Source of the DNA: Proteromonas lacertae | Taxonomy: Eukaryota > Sar > Bigyra > Opalinata > Proteromonadidae | Direction of reading: 5' to 3' | Assembly (NCBI GenBank): GCA_002245135.1 | Contig: NGBS01000895.1 | Location: 1-64,000 of the forward strand | DNA length: 64,000 nt | Part shown: positions 21,550-33,504 of the stretch, in pieces | Layout: each line of letters opens with the position of its first letter | Numbering within the stretch: the stretch's first letter is position 1 | Notes under the pieces: model-generated | What the model saw: the letters and a program-made list of their open reading frames with translations, nothing else | Database searches by the model: none | Told to the model about the DNA's origin: nothing | Program-made: the position numbers and the translations under genes

Positions 21550-23381
21550 ATGAAGTATAATCTATCTATTTATTATAGTAGTAGTAATTTTGAAGGTGTA
21601 CAAAAGCCAATATCTACTGATAATCCAACTCCTAAAGAGATTAAAAGATCGGAAGAATTAGTTGATTATCTAAAGTATTGAATATTGTTTAACAAATAGA
21701 CAAAATAATTTATATGAAAGTATCGAGGAGATTAACCATAGGGAGGATGTTTTAATTAATCTATCTCGTTTAATGAATGAATTTGTAAAGAATGTAGCGA
21801 AAACATTAGTATTATCGATGTTTATAATATTTTTAGAAAAAACCATGTCATATTTATAAAAATGCCATAGGCAAACTGTTTGTGTATGGTTCTTATGGTT
21901 TAAAAGTTCAAATTCCATGTGCAAATATTGACATTCTTTGTGTTACTCCCAAATATGTAACAAGAGAACATTTCTTTAATATATTTACATTGATATTAAA
22001 ATCAGATAAAGGAATTGAGGAAATAAATTCAATAGAATCAGCTTATGTTCCTCTCATTAAAATAATATATGAAGGTGTAGAATGTGTTTTACAATTTTTA
22101 TCTTTAGCATATGAAGAGATAGAGGAGAATTTGAATATATTAGATGAAGATATTCTTAATAATGCAGATGAATCAATGATTAGAAGTTTAAATGGATATA
22201 GAACAACCGATATGATTTTAAAACTAGTAGATTATCCTATAGAATATAGAATTGCACTAAAATTTTTAATAGACTGGGCTAATAAAAGAGGAATATACTC
22301 GAATAAGATGGGATATTTAGGAGGAGGTACTTTATCACTTCTAATGTGTTATATATGTGAATTATATCCCAATGCCTGTTCATAGTATAATTATTTGTAT
22401 TTATGTTAATAGTGTTTTAATTAAGAAATTCTTCAATGTTTATCAACAATATAAATGGGAAAAACCAATTCAACTTATAGAAAATAAAAAGAAGAATATT
22501 GAGTTGGATAAATACAGATGGGATCCAACAGTAAATAGAAAAGATCAAGGTCACAAAATGATAGTATTAACTCCAGCATATCCTAGTCTGAATGCAACTC
22601 CAAATGTAAATACATATTCACTGAAAGTGATGGTTAATGAACTACAAAGAGGACATGAAGTAATGAATGAAATTGAAAAAGGTGAAGCAGTATATCTATT
22701 GTTATTGTAATGATATAGAATTGGGATAAATTGATTGAACCATCAGATTTCTTTTATAAATATTATGATTATTTGGCAATAAAAGTGTCAGCTACTGAAG
22801 AACATATACTTCAATGGTTAGGATATTGTGAATCAAAACTTCGTAAATTTGTTGAATTATTAGGTGAAACTGGTTTATTTGAAACTATTCATTTACATCC
22901 AGCTGAATATCATAATCTCAAAATATTGTATTATGAAGATAAAGACAAAGATATCAAGATTCCATTGTTAAACTCTGAATTTTTCATTGGTATAAAATTA
23001 AAAAGTGGAGAAGAAAATATAGACATTGCAATTCCAATTGAGAAATTTTGCAGTTTATTTATCAACAGTTTTAGACATAAAACACAAGATATGATAATTG
23101 AAGTAGTGTATTATCAATCAAATAATTTACCATCATATTTAGGATTGGATTTTACAAAAATTGTTTTAAATAGAAACATGAATAATACAAGAAGTGTAAC
23201 AAGAAGTGAAATTATTGGAAAAATAAAAGATGTTGATGAAGATAACTCTAAAAAGTTAAGGTTAGAATTTAAGAATAAAATTGAAGGGAACTTAACCACT
23301 TCTGCAGTTAAAAGAAAATCAGTTATTCAATTAAAGAAAAGAAATAAGAATGATATATGGAAGAAAATAAAAACAGAATAA
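21550..23381 (+). CDS. Poly(A) polymerase homologue lacking catalytic aspartates, 6 exons
   Basis: Exons 21550-21554, 21579-21674, 21700-21808, 21837-22384, 22413-22689 and 22719-23381 (introns 24, 25, 28, 28 and 29 nt) give 565 residues, all in phase. The canonical eukaryotic PAP order is seen: PISTDNPTPKEIKRSEEL, KLFVYGSYG, SLNGYRTTDMIL, CELYPNAC, HKMIVLTPAYPSLNAT, and the RNA-binding domain (WLGYCESKLRKFVELL). The catalytic loop reads CANIDILC where active enzymes have GADID, so the first Asp is Asn. The third Asp position (GIEID in animals) reads GVECV. Only the middle Asp remains. A basic C-terminal tail follows. Either an inactive PAP with a structural role, or a paralogue beside an active one elsewhere. 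Confidence 0.9.
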
Positions 23382-23510
23382 ATAATCATAGTTAATTTCG
23401 TTAAGTCAATATGCTGTTGTGAATTATACAAAAGAATAATTTGTTTTTATGAGACTAACCATAATATTTTTCTTGATAATTATATAATTCACATTTTTAG
23501 TTATAGAATA

Positions 23511-24595
23511 ATGCAAAAGTATAACACTGCATCAAGTTATTATAATATTAACCATTTAAAGGTAAAAACTGAGTATATTCAGGATGGGAAAGTGATTTGT
23601 GCTGATGACACAACATTCATTTTAATGAGAGATTGCTTCATGAGAATATATAGTGAGATGAAAAGAATAATTCAGATTGGTAGTAATTCTAAAATTTAGA
23701 AGTGCTTTTTGGTATGTGGTAATGAAAAGCTTGGTAAGACCTTTTTGAGTTGTTTTCTAGCATATTGTTTCAACATGGATAATATTTCAAGGAATATAAC
23801 ATCATCCTGTTTTATGTTTCAACAAATGAACATACATGTTACTATTTTCGAGAAGCTTATGGAGTAAGATTTGAAGAAACAGAAAAGTTACCCAGTACGA
23901 AAAGAAAAACAATAATAATCAGTGACAATTTTCAAATCAGAGAAGATGAATTTAGCAATGATGAAGTAGTGATAATGATAAGCTCTCTAGACTCAAGCAA
24001 ATATAAAATTATGAGTAATAAAAGAGCAGCTATACAGTTTTATATAACCCAATTCAGCGAGAAAGAAATAAAAATCTACAATGAGATTACTCGATCTAGT
24101 TTACCATCATTTCAATATGCTAATGCAAGATTTGATAAAAATGATGGATTGCCTGTATTTATTCCACAAAAATATAACGAAAAATGTTTTATTTATGATA
24201 TAGATAAAGTTAATGCCATTCCTGATCGATTGAAGTTTTTGTCAGATGAAATAGCCAAACATATTTTATATAATCATTTTAATAACAAAGAGTATTATGA
24301 AGAATTATATAATGTAATTATGAATGGAAGAAATGATAATGTTTTTGAAAGAATGATTCATATTATTTTTGCTAATTGCAGAATGGATAATGAGTTGATA
24401 TTCATTCCTGAAAATAAGTGTTACATACATAACAAAATAGATTTTGATCATATAAGTGATAGCAAAAAGGATGAAATATATATTGATTTTAGCGAAAACT
24501 CAAAATTTCCAGCTATTAGTGGCTGTATAATTAATAGATTTAATGTTACTCCTATTCAAATGACTATAGATAAAGATCATCCAACAGTCAATTAA
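23511..24595 (+). pseudogene. RHS/Crinkler-type P-loop NTPase, decayed
   Basis: An in-frame TAG at 23697 separates an N-terminal part from a P-loop-like segment (VCGNEKLGKTFLSC). A frameshift near 23812 leads to TNEHTCYYFREAYG, and a longer open part starts at 23969. That part carries the RHS-like ITSP-to-SEKEI order (ISSLDSSKYKIM, QFSEKEIKIYNEI). No splice pair with the local consensus removes the stop or the frame change. The family (RHS proteins of trypanosomes, CRN effectors) combines a STAND-like NTPase with a nuclease-like end and is often repetitive. The C-terminal domain is not recognised here. Confidence 0.55.
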
Positions 24596-24739
24596 AAGAA
24601 AAATATATTTTATTGATGGATGAAAGAAAGAGAATATTATGTGAAAGCTATGTATATTTAATATTGTTATTACTATTATAGTTTTTGATAAATGAAATTA
24701 CCTGTAGAAAATACATTCAGTCAGATTTGATAAACATTT

Positions 24740-26459
24740 ATGAAATGAATTAAATGAATGGATTAAAGAAAAGAATGAGTATTACACAAAATATAGTATT
24801 GGAAAGAACATCAAAAATCTCAATAGCATATCCAATTTTGAGGAGTTTAACAAAACTGTAAAAACAGCATATATAGAAATTGTAAATGAAGATGAAGAAA
24901 ATATAGACTTGGGAGAAAAAATAATATATTCTGTTGAGAGGTAATCCAGGATGTGGTAAAACATCCTTTATAATATATTTGTTACATAATATTATTGATT
25001 TAAATGATAAATTGGAAAAAGAAATGAATAAATTGAATGAAGTGTTAAAATTTCCAATTCAAACATTGGTATTTAAAAAAGGAAGAGATGTAAAGTGTAA
25101 TAGATATGCCTTGAACAACAAAAGAGTATATGAAAAATATGGTGATACATATTGTGATTTAGCCATATCTGATTCATATAATCTTGAAAAGGGAGATATT
25201 GATGCTGAAATTTCATTATATATAACTTCACCTGATTATCAGAATTATGATAATTTTTATTATACTGATGGTAAAAAAGTATTCTATTATATGGACGTTT
25301 TTAGTGAAAAAGAAATTGAGGAATGGGAAAGATATTGTTCACCAGACGATTTAAAAGAAATAGCAAAATGTAATAATAGTAGATATGGAAATGTTCCAAG
25401 ACATATCTATTATACAGCAATATATGATGTATGTTATAAAAAGGATTATTGGGATGAAATATACACAGTTGGTATTAAAAGAATAATTGGTGATGTTGGT
25501 TATATTGAATTTCTAATTACTTATTTATATCTTAATGAACCCAACAAAAATAAAGAAGAAGAAGAGATAAAGATATCTGAAAAAAGGACAGTATTATTTG
25601 ATAGTACATTAAGTCATTTTTTAGTGAAATATTCTATTCCCTTCAAAGTAGAAGATGAATCAACCAAATGTTATGATAAAATTAATGAATATGAACTGGA
25701 ATTCATATCAGATGAAGTATTCGATTATATTTATGATTGTATAAGACACAAAGCTGATGAAAATGACGTAAAAACAATACAACAACTGTTAAAAGATGTA
25801 TCTTATGAACAAGATCATCAATTGTTTATATTATTATTTCATGAATTAGTATGGTACAACTGTTTGTATCATACAGATATGTTAGAAGGAAGTTTAGGTG
25901 TTAAATTAGAAAGAATAAAAGATGATGAATTTGAAGAATTTAAAGAATTATTTGATGGAAATATATATTCTACTAAAAAGGAAGAAGATGAGGTTTCAAA
26001 AGAAAATGAAGGAGAATTATATTTACTTCATTTAGCTACTCTAAAGAACAAAGAAATGATTTACTTATTATATAATTGTTTTATTCACATAATAAATGAA
26101 AATGAAAATGTAGAAGATCGTTATGACTTAATTAAAAAGTGTATAATATATTTGAGAATAATAATGAAATGGTCTGACTTCTATTTCATTTCTTTTTCTC
26201 CAAAAGGAGCCAGTATCGCACCAGCAGAAAATCATATATCATCATCGCACTTAATAGGAATAAAGAATCCTCAAAATAAAAAAAAGGAAAAATAACAATA
26301 CAAGAAGTATTTTTACCAACAAAACATAGCAAAATAACAAAAATCTTTATAGATGAAACAGAAATACCATTATCTAGTTATATAAGTTTTCATTTAAGTA
26401 AATGTCAATTAAAGTACAAAAATGAATGTAAATTGTTTAAACTAATGAATCTATTATGA
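24740..26459 (+). pseudogene. Second RHS/Crinkler-type P-loop NTPase, frame-broken
   Basis: The main open part, 24934-26295, begins LLRGNPGCGKTSFIIYLL (Walker A). It continues with a family signature: LYITSPDYQNYDNF, then YYMDVFSEKEIEEWERY, then RYGNVPRHIYYT (the GGVPR-like box). The N-terminal ~60 codons read in another frame up to an A-run near 24919, and ~50 C-terminal codons read in another frame after an A-run near 26283. No ATG-led full frame exists. The protein would be a cytosolic or nuclear ATPase of the RHS/CR-effector type. Both copies lie just inside the right arm of the BTB inverted duplication. Confidence 0.6.
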
Positions 26460-26554
26460 AAATGAACTAAAGAAGAACAAATATATGTTTTGAAAGATTT
26501 GATTTTTTATACATAATTGTGTTAAAAATAACAAAATATTAGAAATGAAGCTAT

Positions 26555-28675
26555 TTATTCTTGATAAGAAACTGATAATAGTTCAATTGAAGTGTTTTGA
26601 ACATATAACTCAGCATATGTATATAATGGAGAAGGTAAATCTTTAACAAGTAAAACAGGAGATGAATTATTATGACTAATCAAAAATTCTCTTTTATTCA
26701 TATCAACAATCACTTCATAAATTGAACCATCTCCATGATTATTGAAATGAGGATTTGAAGTAACAACTCTTCCAATATAACAATCATCAGTAATATCGTG
26801 ACTTTTACCATTCCATGCAACATAATTACATGTTGTTGATTGTTCATCAATATCATAACCAGAATATGTATTATTAGTTGATAATCCTAACATCATACTA
26901 TCACCTTCACTTCTATTTTGATGAAATTGATATTTGATATGATAAACTCCATTTTCCATTTTCAAATTCAAATAACAATGATTATAAAAACCATTTGTAT
27001 TTGTTATTAATTTTCCATTATTTGATATTGATATTCCATCACATTTGTTTAATTCTGTGAATTTAATCTGAAATTCTAATGATATTATCAATTTCTTTTC
27101 ACTAATAATGTTCTTACAACTTATTTCATATTCTCTCTTTTTGATTTCTTTATTCACTTTTCCATGAATTATTCCATTTTCTTTATCTATCATTATTCCA
27201 TCTGGCAATGAAGGATTGACTGAAAATTCACATCGATTTCCATCAAATGAAGGAATTATTGACATTTCTTCATTAATAGCACATGAATATTCTGATTGAA
27301 GATATGAAAATGATGTGATTTCTTTTGTTTTTAATTCTTTCAATAATTCTTTATCTTTCATTATTTCTATCATTTCTTCTTCTTCTTCGAAACTCAATTT
27401 ATTCTCTTTTATATATTCTATTAATAATTCTTTCGATTTGGAGTTTAAATAATTATCTTCATTCAATATTCTAAAAAGAATTTCTTTTCCACATACTTCT
27501 TCTATTATTAAAACACTCTTTTTAATCTCAATGAATAAACATAAACATTTCATTGTTCGATTTCTTTTATTCTCATTATATTCTATACATAATCTATCAA
27601 ACATAGTTCTCTTTTCGATATTTGAGATATATTCTATTTAAATATATTTTTAGTATTTATACTTTCCATTTTCATATTTTTATATTTCATTATCATCAAT
27701 ACTATTTCTGTAATTTTTATATTATTCATTTCTAATATACACATTATTTCATCATTCAATTCTTCTTCTTTCATTTTATCCAATATTCTTCTTTCTTCTT
27801 CATTAAAGTCTTCTTCTTTATTATCTTCATTGTATTTGTTGATTATCACATTTTGAATTCTATCATCTTTTATTAAACATAATTCTAAATGATTTTTACA
27901 TTCATTTTTCTTTAATTCTATTTTCATTTCTTTCAACATTTCTTTATTCTCTTTTTCTATCTCATTCTCTTTTATCTTTTCTACATCAATATCTTCTTCT
28001 ATCAATTGTTTAAAATCTGCTTTAATCTCTTTATTATCTTTCTTATTCTTTTGGAATTTATACCATTCTAATAAGCGATTTAATAACCAACTCTCACTTC
28101 GAATTATCACATCTCTCATATTTAATATCTCGATCAAATTATTCATTTCTAATCTCAACAAATATTCATTCTTATATAAATATTTATATCCTCGCTTTTC
28201 TATTTCCATATTTTTCAAGTCTTCTATCTCTCTCAAACATCCACCAAATACATTACAGATATGAATTAATTTCATTAATACTTCATCATCTATATTATTC
28301 TTCACAAATTCATAACAATCATTTATTATCTCTTTTTCACAATAACATAAACAAAACATCAACACTTCACATACACTCTCTTTATTGATTATCAATTCAC
28401 CACCACTGTAGTATTTCTCCATCTCATAATAGCCAATTTCTTCGATTTCTTCATATAACTCCAAAACTCCAACAAACTCACGATCTAATAACAGTTTCTT
28501 TACAATTTCATTTCCATTCACTAAAATTGACTTGATTGACATTATTCGACTATCTCTAATCTTCACTTCTATATCACCAAAACCACTTTCTACCAATTTT
28601 CGACATAATCTATCATAAAAATAAATATAAAAAATACCCCTCTTCTCTTATGCTTTTATTCACTTTTATTATCAT
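26555..28675 (-). CDS. BTB + Ig-like (He_PIG) + SPRY-like protein, intact copy B, 3 exons
   Basis: Exons 28675-28638, 28609-27663 and 27633-26555, with introns of 28 and 29 nt, give 687 residues. A BTB/POZ-like domain is at ~20-120 (LVESGFGDIEVKI.. starts the fold, then YEEIEEIGYYEMEKYY). A long helical BACK-like region follows to ~430, very rich in Lys and Glu. An Ig-like module of the He_PIG type is at ~440-525 (LPDGIMIDKENGIIHGKV). A SPRY-like domain closes the protein at ~525-687 (DGSIYEVIVDMNKREFLIS). BTB proteins usually bring substrates to cullin-3 ligases, and the SPRY end would bind the target. The gene mirrors the broken copy at 16271. Relatives at 50179 and 62063 share the C-terminal domain. 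Confidence 0.8.
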
Positions 28676-28740
28676 CTTTATGTAAATATATAACAAAAAT
28701 AACGAAATTCGATTTTTATCAAAATTTTGAATAACCCAAA
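26555..28740 (-). repeat. Copy B of the 2.2-kb inverted duplication
   Basis: Reverse-complement match of 16206-18396, including ~65 bp of promoter. It lies 8.2 kb away in inverted orientation. Confidence 0.85.
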
Positions 28741-28821
28741 AATTAAAAAGATGAAAAAGATCTTAAATACCTTTATTACAAATTAAATTAGTGTATAAAT
28801 CTAAATAGTAAGCTCTATTAA

Positions 28822-28962
28822 GATGAAATATTAGAAGAATATTCATATGAAGTTAATTTGTTTGAAACAAGTGATTTAGAATGTGTGAACGAAGTACAAT
28901 CTATTTTAACTTTAGATTTATCAAGTATTTTGGTTTATATCACTTTTACAAAAACAAAATAG
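28822..28962 (+). pseudogene. Protein-like 3' fragment beside the duplication edge
   Basis: 46 open codons (DEILEEYSYEVNLFETSDLE..., ending VYITFTKTK and a TAG) with no start or clear upstream exon. It lies just outside the edge of duplication copy B, so it may be the remains of a gene split when the duplicate inserted. Not recognised. Confidence 0.25.
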
Positions 28963-29016
28963 AAGAAGGATTAATAACATATATTTATGTGTGTGTCTAA
29001 CATATAAAAATTAAAT

Positions 29017-30279
29017 TTACCACCCATGATTCTGGTTATTATTATTATTATCCTGGTTATTCTCAAAGAATAAGAAATCAATAAAGAAGACTGTTCCTAA
29101 TAGTAACATTCTTTCATTCAGATCACTTTTACTTGGAAAATCAATTGAAAACGTATCAGCATCAGTAAAACATTCTTTAAAGCAACCACTCCATAATTTC
29201 AAAATTTGACCATTCACTCCACCACTATTTCGAGTACTTTCAATATTAAATTCAATTTTATCAAATGGAGCACATGGACAAGTACAACATTTTCCTAATT
29301 GACAACATGGACCAATTATATAGTCAATTATCTCACCTTTACTATCATATACAGTAAATTTATCACCACATATCTGACAATCACTGTGAACTGTACCTAA
29401 TAACTGTCCTGCTCCATCTTCTATAGTAATTTCAGGTAAACAGCAAATACAATCATTCATTCCAAATGTTTTTCGAATTGTCATTATTTTTGATTGTGTT
29501 GCACAGTTAAATATATCAATTGTAGTAGGAAAAGTAGGTCCCATTTGTCTAATACAGCAATTATTCTCTTCAAATGCTTGATATATAGGATTTGCACATT
29601 TCGGTACTTCACCATTAGCGTCTGGAATATATACTTTATATTTATTCGCTTGATCATAACCAACTAACACATCTGCCCACTCAATACTTTGCTTCACTAC
29701 TAATTTTGGTACTTTCATTAATACATCGAATGGATCAAACATATTTATTGGTTGATTGACCATTAATGGAGTTGGAGCAGTAGCACGAGGAACTGGAGCA
29801 CCATTTGGACCAATAGCGTTTTGCTGTGGTTGTATTTGAACTGGTTGCATCATTCCAGGTTGTAATTGTCCTGGTTGCATAACACCAGGCGGCATTTGAC
29901 TTTGTGGTTGAACATAGACGATTTGAGCTCCAGGAGGTAAAGCAGCACCTGGTGGCAATTGTATAATTTGTGCATTTGGAGGTACTTGTGATTGTGGTAT
30001 AGGCTGAGCATACTGAGGCTGAGATCCTGTAATTTGAGCTTGTGGAGTTGGATAGGATGTTTGTGGCTGTGTAAATTGTGCTTGAGGAACAGGATATTCT
30101 GTAGATGGAATTGTATATTGTGGTTGAGGTGTAGGATATTGAGATGCTGTATTTTGAACATCAGGATTGTATGAATTACCATAAGCAGGAGGACCTGGTA
30201 ACATTTGATTATTTTGGTTCATGGTAGGATCTTGATAAGTAGTATTTGGTGTAGGTGGATAATTATTGTTATAACTCAT
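29017..30279 (-). CDS. PLSCR: Phospholipid scramblase family protein
   Basis: A 420-residue single-exon gene. The first ~165 residues are Pro/Gln/Tyr-rich repeats of the PQ(A/S)Q(Y/F) kind, as in many scramblases. The scramblase core runs from ~185 to 400: IEWADVLVGYDQANKYKVY, the cysteine-rich stretch CCQLGKCCTCPC (palmitoylation-type cysteines), the DADTFSIDFP loop and the C-terminal hydrophobic helix RMLLLGTVFFIDFLFFE, matching IDFMFFE at the end of animal PLSCR. A poly-Asn/Gln tail follows. The family is calcium-linked and acts at the plasma membrane, with scrambling activity disputed for some members. The gene stands alone, convergent to nothing close. Confidence 0.92.
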   Translation of the reverse strand: MSYNNNYPPTPNTTYQDPTMNQNNQMLPGPPAYGNSYNPDVQNTASQYPTPQPQYTIPSTEYPVPQAQFTQPQTSYPTPQAQITGSQPQYAQPIPQSQVPPNAQIIQLPPGAALPPGAQIVYVQPQSQMPPGVMQPGQLQPGMMQPVQIQPQQNAIGPNGAPVPRATAPTPLMVNQPINMFDPFDVLMKVPKLVVKQSIEWADVLVGYDQANKYKVYIPDANGEVPKCANPIYQAFEENNCCIRQMGPTFPTTIDIFNCATQSKIMTIRKTFGMNDCICCLPEITIEDGAGQLLGTVHSDCQICGDKFTVYDSKGEIIDYIIGPCCQLGKCCTCPCAPFDKIEFNIESTRNSGGVNGQILKLWSGCFKECFTDADTFSIDFPSKSDLNERMLLLGTVFFIDFLFFENNQDNNNNNQNHGW

Positions 30280-30630
30280 GATGTAAATGGAGAGAATATT
30301 ATTTAGTTAGAGTTTTACCAAAAACAAAATAATAACAAACACCTAAACAAAAACAAAACAGTAAATTGACAATTTCTGTAATATTTGTGGTAATAATTAC
30401 ATGTATTTGACAAAAATAAACACAAATGTAAATAAAAGATTAAAAATAGGTTTGCGCTAGCCTACACTTATGTTTTGTTTCTTTTGTGTTTATTTCATAT
30501 TCAATTATTTACTATAACAAGTGAGTTTTGTTATTATCACTCTATTTGCATATTAAAGTTGTTATTCATATAATTCAAAACCCTTTACAACAACAATAGA
30601 TATATCAGAAAAAAAACTAGTTATCTACCA
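30280..30630. other. Intergenic between scramblase promoter and UFD1-type gene end
   Basis: AT-rich with a GCTAGC palindrome at 30456-30461. No gene or RNA seen. Confidence 0.4.
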
Positions 30631-33031
30631 TTAAAAAAACGACGCTGTAGTTATTCTATCTTTTCTCTTTTTACTTTCCAAAGACGCCAAAAATGCACTT
30701 TTCTTTGACTTACTAACATCAATTTTACTATTTGTACTTTTGAAAAATGCATTACTATTATTACCAACTGTATTAATACCATTATTATTATTATTATTAT
30801 TCAAATTCTTTAACAAATTCGTATTATTTTGTTTCTTTTTCAAACAAACTGAATAAACTGGATTATCTGAATGAACACTATAATCAACCATATTATTTAA
30901 TAGAAACTCAATATCATTGATATTATTACGATTTGGTAAAGGAACTCGAACATTAAATGGAGTATTTGTTCCTAAATTAATTACTTTACTATCATTCAAT
31001 AATATAATTTCATTCTCTTTTTCTTTGAATATTTTATTTCCATTTAAACAGAAATAGTTTTCACATTCTTTGTTATTACATCCATTCATTAATTGGTTCT
31101 TATATTCATTGTATAAATATCCTTCTAAATCTTCTTCATCATCATAATTGGGATAAATAATATTCTTATAACATTCACTACATAAACCTTTATCTTTAGC
31201 TACTCCACTTTTTGATTTATAATTTCGACATGGTAAATTGGAGCAATAAATTGAATTTAATCTCTTTATTGTTTCTGGTTTCATTTTAATAAATCCATTT
31301 GTTGATGTTATTTTATTGTTATTGTTATTCTTTATCTTATCATTTCCACAATAACTACAACTCATATTCAAATCACTATTGATTGCTGAACAATAATTAC
31401 ATTTCCATTCATTTATTATCGTATTATTACTAATTGTACTAAAATCACTTCCACTTTTATTCACATCTTCTTTATGAAATATTTCTATATGATATTTTAT
31501 TTCTTTCAATCTTATTTTTTCATTACAATAATTACATATTATCGTTTTACTTCCACAGTAAGCTTCATGTTGAGTAAAACCATTCATTCTGTCACTATAA
31601 TTATCAGGAGCATCTCCAGCTTCATGAATTAATCCACAAAATTGACATTGTTTTATTCTTTTAGTACAATATTCACTTCTATGTTTGTTTATATCATTTA
31701 AAAATATTTCTTCACCACAAAAACATCTGAATGGTAAGTGATATAATTTGTGGTGAATTTCTATTGGTTGATTATTCTTTATTAACATTAAACAATCTTC
31801 TATTGGACAATGAATATGATTGGATAATTCAGTTTTCTTAATTAATTCTCCACAAATTTTACATTTTGTATTCAGTCTTTCACATTTTATTGTATGTAAA
31901 TCGTAAGTATGGGGTGGTATATAATGATTACAGTTGTTACACATTTTATATCCTTTTTCTATCATTTCTTCATTCTCTTTTTCATCATTTGTATGTGCAT
32001 TTGTATTTGTCTCAATTTCCATCATTTCTACATGTTCTTTACATGTTATTTCAAACTTACAATCTGTTAGAAATCCCCAAATACTGACAAATAATGAATT
32101 CAGATCTCTATATACATTTAAATCTATTGTTATAATATTAGATTCAATTGTATTGTGTAGATTGTTAAATAAAGATGGTTGTTGATCTAATTGATTTGTA
32201 TTGCTAATAAACATTATTCCATTACCTTCAATATTCTATTATAAATATATATATATACACTTATATAAATAATTATACATTATATGAAATATCGATTATT
32301 TTATTTCTATTCTCTTTATTAATCTCAATATTATAATAAATATATTCATCTTGTTTCACTTCATTTTCTATTCTTTTATTTATTGCAATTGTATGAGAAT
32401 TATCTTCCATTCTTTTTATTTGAGTGTAATGTAAATCTAATTCTAAATCAACATCGATAATTATTACACTTTCACTTGGTTTTGTGTCTGTAATGAATAA
32501 ATCGAAATTTTGATTATTGTATCTATTAATAAGTAATACAAATGTATTTTATACTGTAATATTATTTGTTCATTCTTGTCTAAGGTAGTGAAATTTGATC
32601 TGAAGTTTTGTTGGATGGCAGTTTGTAACTCATTTTGAGATAATTCAGAAGTGGTTGTACAGTCGATAGATACATGGGTAGCTTTTGGTAATTCACAATA
32701 TTTTACTGAAATTATCTCATCCTCTTCTACACATAAATTTAACATTACCTAGACAGAATTATATTGACACTTAATACATGTGGACTTAACAGTATTTGAT
32801 TGCTGTTGGCTGTAAACTCTAACACACCACAGTGAATAGTTTTATCTTTATATTTTAATTGAAATGTTAGAGGATAGGAGAATGTATCAGATTCACTGTA
32901 TTTTTCAAGCATTTCCTAAATGAATAAAAAAATACTCATACAGAGGGTAATATTACCTTATTGCCTAATATTTCTTTACTCACTGGAACTTTTTGAACTA
33001 TTAGTTCATAAATATCTATTGAAGAAGACAT
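30631..33031 (-). CDS. UFD1-domain protein with TRAF-like zinc fingers (plant PRLI-interacting factor K type), 5 exons
   Basis: Exons 33031-32957, 32915-32778, 32748-32555, 32522-32279 and 32235-30631 (introns 41, 29, 32 and 43 nt) give 751 residues. The first ~210 residues follow the UFD1 fold: VPVSKEILGNKEMLEKY, HCGVLEFTAN, then NLCVEEDEIISVKYCELP. Residues ~290-470 hold serial Cys/His fingers (CNNCNHYIPPHTYDLH, CKICGELIKKTELSNHIHC, CFCGEEIF, CQFCGLIHEAGDAPDNYSDR), in the order known from plant UFD1-zinc-finger proteins. A RanBP2-type finger follows near 495 (WKCNYCSAINSDLNMSCSYC), then a Cys-containing region and an Asn-rich tail. A Cdc48/p97 ubiquitin-pathway role is expected from UFD1. 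Confidence 0.88.
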
Positions 33032-33265
33032 TTGGGATTAAAAAAACAATTCAGTAAAAAAGCTTATGTAATTACATCAGTTTACATTGTTTGAGCACAT
33101 CAAGCTATTAATTATTTTTTTAATTTTTCATGTTTTATGTATTTAATTAACTACTATGATATATAACAGTGTTGCAAAAACATGTATTTCGAACAACAGA
33201 TTGTAATGAAACATATAAATTATTAGATTCAGATTAAAATATCTTCAGAGATACAAATAATTTAA

Positions 33266-33445
33266 ATGATTAATGGCTTTGTTATTAATAATGTAACCGG
33301 ATTAATTACAGCATATAGTGTTTATAAACACTATATGCAATTATTCAATCTCTTTAACCACATTCAAATTAGGTATGGAAATATTCACATTCGTATATGT
33401 ACAGTTAGATGTAGAGGTGGTATAAATTCTCAAGAGCAGTTATAG
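33266..33445 (+). CDS. Short ORF with no known relative
   Basis: 59 codons from ATG to TAG (MINGFVINNVTGLITAYSVY...). It contains a perfect 28-bp palindrome (33311-33338) inside the frame. It lies in the gap 33032-33504 between the UFD1-type gene and the sugar cluster. Chance opening in AT-rich DNA is quite possible. Confidence 0.2.
   Translation: MINGFVINNVTGLITAYSVYKHYMQLFNLFNHIQIRYGNIHIRICTVRCRGGINSQEQL
33311..33338. repeat. Perfect 28-bp palindrome
   Basis: GCATATAGTGTTTA followed by its exact reverse complement TAAACACTATATGC, with no spacer. It is the longest perfect palindrome I saw in the window. Confidence 0.7.
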
Positions 33446-33504
33446 TAATTGCTTCAATTGCTGGTAATAGTATTAGAATGTTTTAATACAATAAGGTAAA
33501 AGAG

